From Dehalococcoidia bacterium (GTDB lineage: Bacteria; Chloroflexota; Dehalococcoidia; SAR202; UBA11138), in the NCBI GenBank assembly GCA_012270625.1, contig JAAXHZ010000196.1, forward strand, positions 1 through 21,691: DNA of 21,691 nt, written 5' to 3'. A program made the translations under genes and the position numbers. Of this stretch, positions 15,259-21,691 are shown piece by piece; positions within the stretch are counted from its first letter, which is position 1; each line of letters opens with the position of its first letter. The notes below the pieces were generated by a model. That model was not told the origin of the DNA. It ran no database searches and was given only the letters and a program-made list of their open reading frames with translations.

Positions 15259-16917
15259 CTAGCGCCGCCTTCTGACCGGCCTGCCCCTTCTTCTGCGTCC
15301 CCGCGACGCAGGAGTCGAGTCGTTGCTTTCGACAGCGTTCCCTGCCCTCCTGGAACGTCTGACGGTAACACCTCCCCTGAGCCCGGCGATGTCCTCCGCG
15401 AACCTGATCTGGCTGGGTTCCGACTGACCCGGTCCCGTCGGAATAGCCCAGACGTGTTCAGGAAGGTCGCGAAGTGAAGTTGCCTCGACCTCTGGCGCAG
15501 CCTCGGCCTCCCGTTCCTTCTCCTCTGCCTCAAGCGCCGCAAGCAGCTCTGCCTCCTCACGCTCGAGCTGGGCCATGATCTCGGCCTCTTCACGCTCCCT
15601 CTCAGCCCGTGCCGCAGCCTCGGCCTCTTCATCCACTTCGTCCGCGATCTGCTCGGGTTCAGGTTGCGGCTCGACAACAGCAGGCTCGGGTTCCACCGCC
15701 TCGGGGGCCGTCACTGCTTCGGCGGCTAGTATGTCTTCAGCCTCGGCGACCACCAGATCCGGCTCAGAGATTGACTCCTCGGCAGGAGCCTCGGCAGCGG
15801 CTGCTAGCGCCTCGGCGGCCTGCCTTGCGGCCTCGGCAGCTGCCTCTTCGGCGGCAATTCTCGCACGCTCCAGCGCCAGCGCCTCGGCTTCAGTCGAGCT
15901 CTTGATATCCACGCTCCAGCCGGTGAGCTTCGCCGCGAGCCTGGCATTCTGGCCCTCCTTGCCTATCGCAAGTGACAGTTGCCTGTCTGGCACTACCGCA
16001 ATCGCCGACTGCGCTTCTTCGTCGAGCTCGACCCTGAGTACCTGCGCGGGGTTGAGTCCATTGGCTATGAACCGTGAAATGTCCCTATGCCATTCGAGAA
16101 CATCGATCTTCTCGCCCTGCAGCTCATTGACAATGTTCTGGATTCTGACGCCTCTCAGTCCGACGCATGATCCCACCGGATCCACCCCGTCCTGCCTAGC
16201 CCGGACCGCGACTTTGCTGCGAGAACCCGCCTCACGAGCGACCGCTACCATCTCCACGGCGCCGTTGTATATCTCCGGGACCTCCATTTCAAACAGACGA
16301 CGGAGGAAGTCCCTGTCGGCACGGGATACGACAAGCTCAGTGCCTCTCGGCGTACGCTCTACGGACCTGAGCAGCACCTTGAACTTCTGTCCTTGCCTGT
16401 AGCGTTCATTGGGCATCTGCTCTGACTGCGGTAGAATCGCCTCGCCTCTGATCATATCTACGACGACATGCCTGGGCTCGATCCTCTGCACGGTGACTGA
16501 GAAAACCTCACCGACTCTGTCAGTGAACTCCTGGAACACCAGGTCGCGCTCGGCCTCTCTCAGACGCTGCACCACTACCTGCTTTGCAGTCTGGGCAGCT
16601 ATTCGCCCCGCGCTGTGTGGAATCCTCTGCGTGGAGATTGCCTCGCCCACTTGAGCATCCGGCTTTATCTGGCGCGCCTCGTCAAGGATTATCTCAGTCA
16701 CCGGGTCGGCGACTTCAGCCACGACAGTCTTCAGTATGTTGACAGTCACGTCACCGGAACCGGGATCCAGCTTCACCGAGATGTTCTGCCCAGCGGCAAT
16801 GGCGTCCTTGCGGTACGCCGATGCCAACGCTGCTTCGATGGCAGAGAGCACTATCTCGCGCGGCAGATTCCGCTCGGCGGCCAACTGGGTTAAGGCGATA
16901 AGAAAATCGCTCTTCAT
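15259..16917 (-). CDS. nusA: Transcription termination/antitermination factor NusA with long C-terminal extension
   Basis: This RNA polymerase-binding factor modulates pausing, termination and antitermination. Domains in order are the N-terminal RNAP-binding domain (1-130), S1 (about 133-200, from VGEVFSVTVQRIE), KH1 with DPVGSCVGLRGVRI (246-259), and KH2 with QLSLAIGKEGQNARLAAKLTG (313-333). The conserved part ends near 342. About 210 further residues follow. They are Ala/Glu-rich and probably helical or coiled-coil (345-475), including an EREEAEI/LEREEAEL heptad-like stretch, then a linker and a very basic end (RGRRRRGRPVRRRR). Such an extension is absent from standard Gram-positive-type NusA and is unlike the E. 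coli acidic repeats. GGAGGT precedes the ATG by 9 nt. It is the first gene of the operon, and no rimP gene precedes it. Confidence 0.96.
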   Translation of the reverse strand: MKSDFLIALTQLAAERNLPREIVLSAIEAALASAYRKDAIAAGQNISVKLDPGSGDVTVNILKTVVAEVADPVTEIILDEARQIKPDAQVGEAISTQRIPHSAGRIAAQTAKQVVVQRLREAERDLVFQEFTDRVGEVFSVTVQRIEPRHVVVDMIRGEAILPQSEQMPNERYRQGQKFKVLLRSVERTPRGTELVVSRADRDFLRRLFEMEVPEIYNGAVEMVAVAREAGSRSKVAVRARQDGVDPVGSCVGLRGVRIQNIVNELQGEKIDVLEWHRDISRFIANGLNPAQVLRVELDEEAQSAIAVVPDRQLSLAIGKEGQNARLAAKLTGWSVDIKSSTEAEALALERARIAAEEAAAEAARQAAEALAAAAEAPAEESISEPDLVVAEAEDILAAEAVTAPEAVEPEPAVVEPQPEPEQIADEVDEEAEAAARAEREREEAEIMAQLEREEAELLAALEAEEKEREAEAAPEVEATSLRDLPEHVWAIPTGPGQSEPSQIRFAEDIAGLRGGVTVRRSRRAGNAVESNDSTPASRGRRRRGRPVRRRR

Positions 16918-16930
16918 TGCTCAGCCACCT

Positions 16931-16991
16931 CCACTTTCTGACGAGATTGACATGCCCGTTTTAACAAAGAAAGTGGGCACGGCCCACTTCC
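16931..16991 (-). promoter_or_regulatory. nusA leader: two mutually exclusive hairpins, candidate attenuator
   Basis: On the minus strand a 10-bp stem with a 3-nt loop (GGAAGTGGGC, 16991-16982, with GCCCACTTTC, 16978-16969; one G-U) is followed by TTTGTT. This is an intrinsic-terminator-like shape with a weak U-run. Its 3' arm can instead pair perfectly over 9 bp (CCACTTTCT, 16976-16968) with AGAAAGTGG (16939-16931). That alternative stem takes in the first two bases of the nusA Shine-Dalgarno sequence GGAGGT (16932-16927). The two folds exclude each other, as in attenuators and riboswitch platforms. That it controls nusA is inference. Confidence 0.55.
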
Positions 16992-17027
16992 ACAGGTCAA
17001 CAAATTAAACGATGGTTTGCACTGCAC

Positions 17028-17056
17028 AGTATAACAGCAAAGGACTTGGTGGACAA
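17028..17056 (-). promoter_or_regulatory. Predicted sigma70-type promoter of the nusA operon
   Basis: On the minus strand the -35 box TTGTCC (17056-17051; 4 of 6 matches), a 17-nt spacer and the -10 box TATACT (17033-17028; 5 of 6 matches) predict a start near 17021. This gives a leader of about 104 nt containing the hairpins at 16931-16991. Confidence 0.6.
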
Positions 17057-17117
17057 GCAGAACGAGAAAATCTCATAAGTTCCAGATGCGTCATCATTGG
17101 GATGATCCGGGGAGGCT

Positions 17118-17162
17118 CTCACTCCTAATTCCTCTCCACTCACTCCTAGAAAATTGTATAAA
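17118..17162 (+). promoter_or_regulatory. Direct repeats plus -10 box upstream of the TolB-like gene
   Basis: The intergenic stretch 16918-17287 has no credible gene. Besides the minus-strand nusA promoter and leader it holds a 10-nt direct repeat, CTCACTCCTA, at 17118-17127 and 17139-17148. The copies are exactly 21 bp apart start to start, about two helical turns. TATAAA (17157-17162) follows 8 bp later. No good -35 box exists at the right distance; the second repeat ends in that zone. This is the arrangement of activator-dependent promoters. A second possible -10 element (TGGTACGAT, 17211-17219) lies nearer the gene. Confidence 0.4.
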
Positions 17163-17287
17163 TGCACTTTTCTCAGTCCGCTAGCAACTTGGAGCGCGGA
17201 TTCTACACTGTGGTACGATTGAGCTCACTACTAACCATGAATGGCATGTCCCCACACTACGGCGTCCGGCAATGCAGGAGGCCATAA

Positions 17288-18295
17288 GTGCACATCCGGT
17301 TCCCCATCCCACAGGCGGCCCTGTTTACGCTGAGTATTCAGCTAGTCATGGTATTGGTCTTGGCGGTGACAGGATGCGCGACTGAGGGATCGAGGATAGT
17401 CTTCACGTCGGATCGCGACGGTAATCTGGAGATCTACTCGATCTCATCATCGGGCGAGGACGAGACAAACCTCACTCAGTCGAATCAGGACGAGTACTCC
17501 CCCATCGTCTCTCAGAACCGCAGACTCGTCGCATTCCTCACCGGAGGAAGTGACAAGTCGGCGCTGGAGGTGATGCGCCTGGACGGGTCGGAGCGTACAC
17601 AGGTGGCCGACGGCGAAATGATGATCTCGGATCACCGATGGAGTCCCGGCAACGATCGCATAGCGTTCCTTGGAGTCAACGAAGACCGAAGCAGCGTCAT
17701 GGTGGGAGCCACCGATGGCTCCGGCAGTGGACTGCTAACGGCAATCGAAGGCGATGAGGTCGGCGACTGGTCACGCAATGGCGAGTATGTAGCCTTCGCC
17801 TTGAGAGATTGGAATAGCCAGGGGATATACGTCCGCAACCCCGACGGGGTTAACGAGTTGAGGCTGTCCGATCAACCCGACTACAGCCCGCGATGGTCGC
17901 CCTCCTCCAGGCAGATCGCCTTTCTTTCGACCCGCGACGGCAACCCTGAGCTTTACGTAATGGATGCCGACGGCGCCAACGTCCTGCGCCTTACTGAGAC
18001 CCAAGAGGCCGAATACGAAATTGCCTGGTCACCAAGAGGACGCAGAATTCTGTTCGTCTCAGAGCAGGACGGCAACCCTGAGATATACTCGATTGCGAGC
18101 GACGGATCAGAGATGACCCGACTCACGTACAATACGGTCGCTGACAACCAACCGACATGGTCACCGTCGGGACAAAGGATAGTATTCGTCAGTTACCTCG
18201 ACGGCGACGCGGACATATACGTGATGGACGCGGACGGCTCGAACCAGAATCGGCTCACCCAAAACGACGCGGACGACACAGACCCGTCCTGGTAG
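17288..18295 (+). CDS. TolB-like beta-propeller lipoprotein (PD40 repeats)
   Basis: This is an exported protein with a signal peptide ending in AVTGC, giving lipidation at Cys30, followed directly by WD40-like PD40 repeats. Each blade has the pattern of a ..W/SPxGxxIxFxS.RDGNxEIY.M..DG....LT.. unit. Clear examples are DRDGNLEIYS near 42, RDGNPELYVMDADG near 217, QDGNPEIYSIASDG near 260 and LDGDADIYVMDADG near 302. About six blades are visible. It lacks the N-terminal alpha/beta domain of true TolB, so it is not the Tol-Pal component; a surface binding or scaffold role is likely but unproven. The GTG start at 17288 is supported by AGGAGG 6 nt upstream. No partner gene identifies its role: the next gene, 78 nt on, is a crotonase. 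Confidence 0.88.
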   Translation: MHIRFPIPQAALFTLSIQLVMVLVLAVTGCATEGSRIVFTSDRDGNLEIYSISSSGEDETNLTQSNQDEYSPIVSQNRRLVAFLTGGSDKSALEVMRLDGSERTQVADGEMMISDHRWSPGNDRIAFLGVNEDRSSVMVGATDGSGSGLLTAIEGDEVGDWSRNGEYVAFALRDWNSQGIYVRNPDGVNELRLSDQPDYSPRWSPSSRQIAFLSTRDGNPELYVMDADGANVLRLTETQEAEYEIAWSPRGRRILFVSEQDGNPEIYSIASDGSEMTRLTYNTVADNQPTWSPSGQRIVFVSYLDGDADIYVMDADGSNQNRLTQNDADDTDPSW

Positions 18296-18373
18296 CCACG
18301 TCCTGACTTGCAAGACCATGCGGACCAAGTCTCGCCCTTCATCCCATTACAGTGACTATCTCGGAGGATAAAA

Positions 18374-19162
18374 ATGTCCGAACCCAGTGTCCTTAGTGAG
18401 CGCGTCGGAGATGTCGGAGTCTTGACACTCAATCGTCCAGGCAAGATGAACGCAATCGGACGTGACATGATCGACAGCCTGGAGGGCGCGATCAGGGAAG
18501 CGCGGGACGACGGTGTACGGGCGCTTCTGCTCACTGGTGCCGGACGCGGTTTCTGCGCCGGCGCCGACCTGACCGCTGAGCCAGGACAGGGTCACACCCC
18601 TGGTACGGAGTCGTTGGCCAAGAAGGGCATGCCCCTCGGCTTCCCCTCCCTGCTCTTGCAGCAGTTCCCCAGACCCACGATCGCCGCTGTGAACGGAGCG
18701 GCCGTGGGCGCGGGATTCGGACTCGCGCTCGCCTGTGACATTCGCATCGCCTCGGAAAGCGCCCGGTTCTCTGCAATCTTTGCCAAGCGCGCGCTGTCCC
18801 CTGACTACGGCTGCACACAGCTGCTTCCAATGGCCGTCGGCATGTCGAAGGCGCTGGAGCTGATGTACACCGGTGACATCATCGGCGCGGCAGAGGCGAA
18901 GCACATCGGCCTCGTCAGCTCCGTCGTTCCAGAAGACGAGCTTCTCGAACGAGCGATGGATTTGGCGCACAAGCTCGCCTCTGGACCTTCCGTTGCGCAC
19001 GAGTTGACCAAACACCTCGTCTATTCAGGCTACCTCAGAGATTTGCAGGACCAGCTCTGGCTTGAGGGACAGGCCAGTCAGGCCACCGGCTCGACCGAAG
19101 ATCGCGCCGAAGGAGTGCGCGCGTTTCTGGAGCGTCGAGAGCCGGTGTTCAGAGGACGTTAG
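18374..19162 (+). CDS. Enoyl-CoA hydratase/isomerase family protein (crotonase fold, PaaG-like active site)
   Basis: It acts on an acyl-CoA thioester. The oxyanion hole is formed by GFCAGADL (59-66) and the NGAAVGAG loop (107-114). In classical enoyl-CoA hydratases two glutamates act as catalysts. Aligned by eye, the first is replaced by Phe in FSAIFAKRAL (132-141). An Asp stands in SPDYGCTQLLP (Asp144), matching the IPDSGG/IPDAGG block of PaaG-type isomerases, while Glu162 is kept. The C-terminus, with EGVRAFLERREPVFRGR, also resembles PaaG-type proteins. A ring-opening or double-bond isomerase is therefore as likely as a hydratase. Length 262 is normal. GGAGG 6-7 nt upstream fixes the ATG. 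The stop lies 15 nt from the convergent amidohydrolase gene. Confidence 0.93.
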   Translation: MSEPSVLSERVGDVGVLTLNRPGKMNAIGRDMIDSLEGAIREARDDGVRALLLTGAGRGFCAGADLTAEPGQGHTPGTESLAKKGMPLGFPSLLLQQFPRPTIAAVNGAAVGAGFGLALACDIRIASESARFSAIFAKRALSPDYGCTQLLPMAVGMSKALELMYTGDIIGAAEAKHIGLVSSVVPEDELLERAMDLAHKLASGPSVAHELTKHLVYSGYLRDLQDQLWLEGQASQATGSTEDRAEGVRAFLERREPVFRGR

Positions 19163-19177
19163 AGCTCGTGCCGCCCT

Positions 19178-20275
19178 CTATGCTCCAAGAAGGCGAGCGA
19201 CAGTGCCACCCAGGATCAGGTCGCGCTCGTCCTTAGTGAGACCATCGGCGTAGGCTCGTATTAGATCGATGTTCTGCCGGTAGGTCCAGAAGCGCATGAC
19301 TATCGGCATGTCGGTTCCCCACATGATCCGGTCCGCCCCGATCCTGCTGACGCACTTCTCGATAGCCGACTTCACCTGGGGCATGGGATAGTCCCACACA
19401 GCGCCGAGCGCGATCGGAAACAGGAACTGAAGATGCAGGTTAGCGTGATCGAACGGCGCAAACACCTCGTCGGGGAGTTCGACCGAGTCTCCCGTCATGT
19501 ACATCCGCCACTCCAGGCCATGTGTCATGACAACCGGCACGTCCGGGTATCTGGCCGTCCATCGCGTGAGAGTATCAAGCTCAGCAGAATAGCTCTGGTC
19601 TGCAGGAGACCGGCGCGGTTTAAGCGAGAAGAATACCGGGATCCCCATATCTGCGACGCCGTCCCAGAACTGGTGAAACTCCGGCGCGTCCCAGGGACCA
19701 TCGTAGTTGTACAGATCGAGCTGGGGAGGCAGGAATTGCAGACCCACGAGCCCGCCTTCTTCCACCGCGCTCCTGACGTTGGCGACCGAGCCGTCCGGAT
19801 CCGTGTGGGTCTTCCACTCTGGAGTATGAGCCAGACCAAGCAGTCTGTCAGGAAATTGCGCCACGCAGTCCGAGATGAATTCGTTGCCGATTCCAAGGTA
19901 AGGAGTCCTGTGGAGCAGCGCCTTGGACACATCCGCGTAGTCCATCTCCGCCACTAGACGGTCGGGAGGATAGCTCATGTCGGTAATCGACGGCGGGAAG
20001 TACTGCTTGAAGTAGCGCTCCCGATCAACGGTCCACTCAAAGCGCCCGTTTGAAGCAGCGTGGAAGTCGGATGGCTTCAGTGCGTCCAGGGATGGCCAGT
20101 TGTCGGCGTCGATCAGCGCGGATGCGTCACCCGGAGCCAGGTCGCGCGCACGCCAGACCGGCTGGTGGTGAGTCGCCATAGCCTGTTGGAGATGCCGTCG
20201 GAAGTCCTCCGGGTCTGAGAATCCGCCATCATCCGCGGTTGACGGGAAGCAGTACGCGTGTCCATCAAAGATCAT
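19178..20275 (-). CDS. Amidohydrolase-2 (ACMSD-like) family protein with degenerate metal site
   Basis: This is a TIM-barrel protein of the metal-dependent hydrolase/decarboxylase family. Strand-end motifs are recognisable: MIFDGHAYCF at the N-terminus, MDYADVSKALLHRTPYLGIGNEF (111-133), the GLVGLQFLPP block (175-184), VVMTHG (248-253), and RIMWGTDMP (316-324) with the conserved Asp322. Two usual metal ligands look changed. The N-terminal H-x-H is H-A-Y (His6, Tyr8), and the central PV..H strand reads PVFFSLKP (213-220) with no His. It may bind metal differently or work without one. Length 365 is typical. GGAGGT, lying just after the stop of the dehydrogenase gene, is 5 nt before the ATG. The 12-nt gap implies co-transcription with that gene. 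Confidence 0.88.
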   Translation of the reverse strand: MIFDGHAYCFPSTADDGGFSDPEDFRRHLQQAMATHHQPVWRARDLAPGDASALIDADNWPSLDALKPSDFHAASNGRFEWTVDRERYFKQYFPPSITDMSYPPDRLVAEMDYADVSKALLHRTPYLGIGNEFISDCVAQFPDRLLGLAHTPEWKTHTDPDGSVANVRSAVEEGGLVGLQFLPPQLDLYNYDGPWDAPEFHQFWDGVADMGIPVFFSLKPRRSPADQSYSAELDTLTRWTARYPDVPVVMTHGLEWRMYMTGDSVELPDEVFAPFDHANLHLQFLFPIALGAVWDYPMPQVKSAIEKCVSRIGADRIMWGTDMPIVMRFWTYRQNIDLIRAYADGLTKDERDLILGGTVARLLGA

Positions 20276-20287
20276 ATCGAACCTCCG

Positions 20288-21241
20288 TCAGAATCCGGCA
20301 GTCTTGTCGCATACGTAGATGAAAGGCTCGTTGGCTAGGAATCTGCGCAGGTTCTCCCTGAATATCTCACGTCTGCCCTCCCACATCTCGACAGTCAGCG
20401 CCGAGGCGTGCGGTGAGATGATGACGTTGTCGAGATCCCACCAGGGACTGTCCTCGGGCAGGGGTTCGGTCTCGAAAGCGTCTATACCAGCGCCAGCGAT
20501 GCGCCTGTTGCTCAACGCGTCGAACAGCGCCTCTTCGTCAACGATTCCTCCCCGCGAGATAATAATCAGATGTGCCGTCGGTTTCATCAGCGCCAGCCTA
20601 TCGGCTCCTATCATCCCCTTCGAGTCCACAGTGTACGGCGCGGTTACGACGAACCAGTCAGACATGCGTAGCAGGTCGTCCAGCTTGTCAAGGCCCCAGA
20701 CCTCACTTACTCCTGGCGGGGCTGGGAAGGGTTCTTTGTCAACCGCGTAAACATCCATCCCGAACCCTGTCGCCCTGCGCGCGACCGCTGAGCCGATGTC
20801 CCCGAGCGCGAGAATGCCCATCGTGCTGCCCTCCATTTCGATGAAGGAGCGGTCGTATTTTCCTCCGTCCCAAACGTGTGCTCTCTGGTCGAGCACCATC
20901 TCATTTGTCCTGTGCGCAAACGCCAGACACATGGACAAGACATGGTCCGCCATAGGAGCGGCGTGTGGTCCTCGCGCGTTGGTGAGGACGACGTCGCTGT
21001 CAACGATCTCTGGGATCTCTGTCAGCTTGTCGATACCTGTGCCTGGGCAGTGCATCCAGCGAAGGTGATCGGCAGCCAGGAACACCGCGCGACTCGGCGT
21101 TCCCATTAAAGCGTCCGCGTCTTTGATCTCACGAGCCTGGTCTTCTTCAGACGTTACGAACACGAACTCCACGTCCGGAAAATCTCTCGTGAGGCTGTCC
21201 TCGAATCCATCGCCGAACAGACTGGTTACGACTACTTTCAT
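20288..21241 (-). CDS. D-isomer-specific 2-hydroxyacid dehydrogenase family protein
   Basis: This NAD(P)-dependent oxidoreductase interconverts a 2-oxoacid and a D-2-hydroxyacid. The N-terminal substrate domain contains GTGIDKL (67-73). The Rossmann motif is ALGDIG (145-150), with Ala in place of the usual first Gly. An acidic residue at the end of the next strand (VYAVDKE, Asp168) favours NAD over NADP. The catalytic triad is present: Arg230 in IISRGGIVDE, Glu259 in DAFETEPLP, and His278 in SPHAS. Length 317 is standard. AGGAGA 5 nt upstream supports the ATG at 21241. It is followed 12 nt later by the amidohydrolase gene, so the two may act in one catabolic route for a small acid. The substrate is not evident. 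Confidence 0.93.
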   Translation of the reverse strand: MKVVVTSLFGDGFEDSLTRDFPDVEFVFVTSEEDQAREIKDADALMGTPSRAVFLAADHLRWMHCPGTGIDKLTEIPEIVDSDVVLTNARGPHAAPMADHVLSMCLAFAHRTNEMVLDQRAHVWDGGKYDRSFIEMEGSTMGILALGDIGSAVARRATGFGMDVYAVDKEPFPAPPGVSEVWGLDKLDDLLRMSDWFVVTAPYTVDSKGMIGADRLALMKPTAHLIIISRGGIVDEEALFDALSNRRIAGAGIDAFETEPLPEDSPWWDLDNVIISPHASALTVEMWEGRREIFRENLRRFLANEPFIYVCDKTAGF

Positions 21242-21300
21242 GTGTGTCTCCTGGGATCATGTACCGATTGGAAAGCTAGGGCGTACCTAATGTCGAAGCT

Positions 21301-21327
21301 ATCATATCATTCACCCTCTGAGTGAAT
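21301..21327 (-). promoter_or_regulatory. Palindromic operator candidate overlapping the dehydrogenase promoter
   Basis: A 19-nt near-perfect palindrome, ATTCACCCTCTGAGTGAAT on the plus strand (21309-21327), lies 2 bp from a minus-strand -10 box TATGAT (21306-21301; 5 of 6 matches). It fills the spacer and reaches the -35 position, where the sequence TTATTC is poor. Such a half-site pair suits a dimeric regulator of the GntR or similar type. The expected leader is about 53 nt. Confidence 0.45.
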
Positions 21328-21373
21328 AATAGTCACGGGGTTGGACATCTAGGTGCCGATTCACGTCGGTCCG

Positions 21374-21691
21374 TCATTCTGAGAAAAATCTGGCGATTTC
21401 ATCTCGCGAAAATTTGGGGAAGTCGGCCGGTTTTCCCGTTGTGTATAGCTTCACACCAGAGTGTTCGTCAGTTGCATTGCCTATGACTGATGCTCGGATT
21501 CCCTCAGCGCTCAGCGCATCGAGAATCGCCATAGAGTCTTTCGCCGCGACAGATGCCAGAAGCGCGCCGGACGCAATCAGCCCTAGCGGATCGATGTCGA
21601 GAGCGTCACAGATTACACCGCACTCAGGCAGCAGCGGAATCGACTCATACACTACGTCAAGTCCTACTCCTGAAGCGGCTGCTAGCTCGTA
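21374..21691 (-). CDS. AIR synthase-related protein, C-terminal domain (HypE/PurM-like; 5' end cut by window)
   Basis: The frame is open to the right edge, so only the last 105 residues are visible. They match the AIRS_C domain of HypE-type proteins: ELAAASGVGLDV, then IPLLPECGVICDALDIDPLG, ASGALLASVAAKDSMAIL, and GIRASVIGNATD. The domain is shared by HypE (hydrogenase maturation), PurM, ThiL and SelD. The E..IP..PE...IC..L.IDPL..IASG spacing fits the HypE group best. No hydrogenase gene is in the window, so a role in hydrogenase maturation is not supported; stand-alone AIR-synthase-like kinases are common in bacteria. A GTG at 21652 lies inside the domain and is not the start. Confidence 0.8.
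   Translation of the reverse strand, partial: YELAAASGVGLDVVYESIPLLPECGVICDALDIDPLGLIASGALLASVAAKDSMAILDALSAEGIRASVIGNATDEHSGVKLYTTGKPADFPKFSRDEIARFFSE

Noticed and set aside
15575..16402. A Ser/Ala-rich plus-strand frame opposite nusA
   Set aside because: It is the antisense image of the Ala/Glu repeats in the NusA extension, so the low complexity comes from that.

Overview
The window looks like a piece of a moderately GC-rich bacterial chromosome. My best guess is Chloroflexota, of the Dehalococcoidia/SAR202 kind. That rests on style: lipoproteins with long Ala/Pro linkers, an oligopeptide-type ABC importer, a CRTAC1-type FG-GAP protein, a PPi-type phosphofructokinase, and coenzyme A, amidohydrolase and 2-hydroxyacid dehydrogenase genes side by side. 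No 16S rRNA or other decisive marker is present, so the placement is inference.

Layout. (1) 1-5279, minus strand: an importer operon read substrate-binding lipoprotein, permease B, permease C, then an FG-GAP/CRTAC1 lipoprotein that runs off the left edge. No ATPase gene is seen with it. A strong stem-loop separates the binding protein from the permeases. (2) 5391-5557: back-to-back promoters, one for the importer operon and one for a tRNA-Pro(CGG). (3) 5679-8017, plus strand: a PPi-type 6-phosphofructokinase and a class I fructose-bisphosphate aldolase, two consecutive glycolytic/gluconeogenic steps. (4) 8055-11667, minus strand: four tightly packed genes forming two ABC-2-type pairs (ATPase-permease-ATPase-permease), with a promoter placed for leaderless translation. 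(5) 11736-17056, minus strand: the conserved translation/transcription operon nusA-ylxR-infB-rbfA-truB, without rimP in front of nusA. Its leader can fold into two mutually exclusive hairpins. (6) 17288-19162, plus strand: a TolB-like beta-propeller lipoprotein, then a crotonase-family enzyme. (7) 19178-21241, minus strand: a D-2-hydroxyacid dehydrogenase followed by a divergent amidohydrolase, with a 19-nt palindrome in front. (8) 21374 to the right edge, minus strand: the C-terminal part of an AIR-synthase-related (HypE/PurM-like) protein.

Nearly all the protein genes belong to known families. The most interesting material lies between them and in lineage-specific details: the candidate switch in the nusA leader, the long acidic then basic tail of NusA, the eroded metal site of the amidohydrolase, the cysteine-rich binding protein, and several candidate operators. 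I saw no CRISPR array, insertion sequence, phage gene, rRNA or replication origin. Apart from the hairpins listed, I saw no convincing stem-plus-U-run terminator. Promoter and hairpin calls come from reading motifs by eye.
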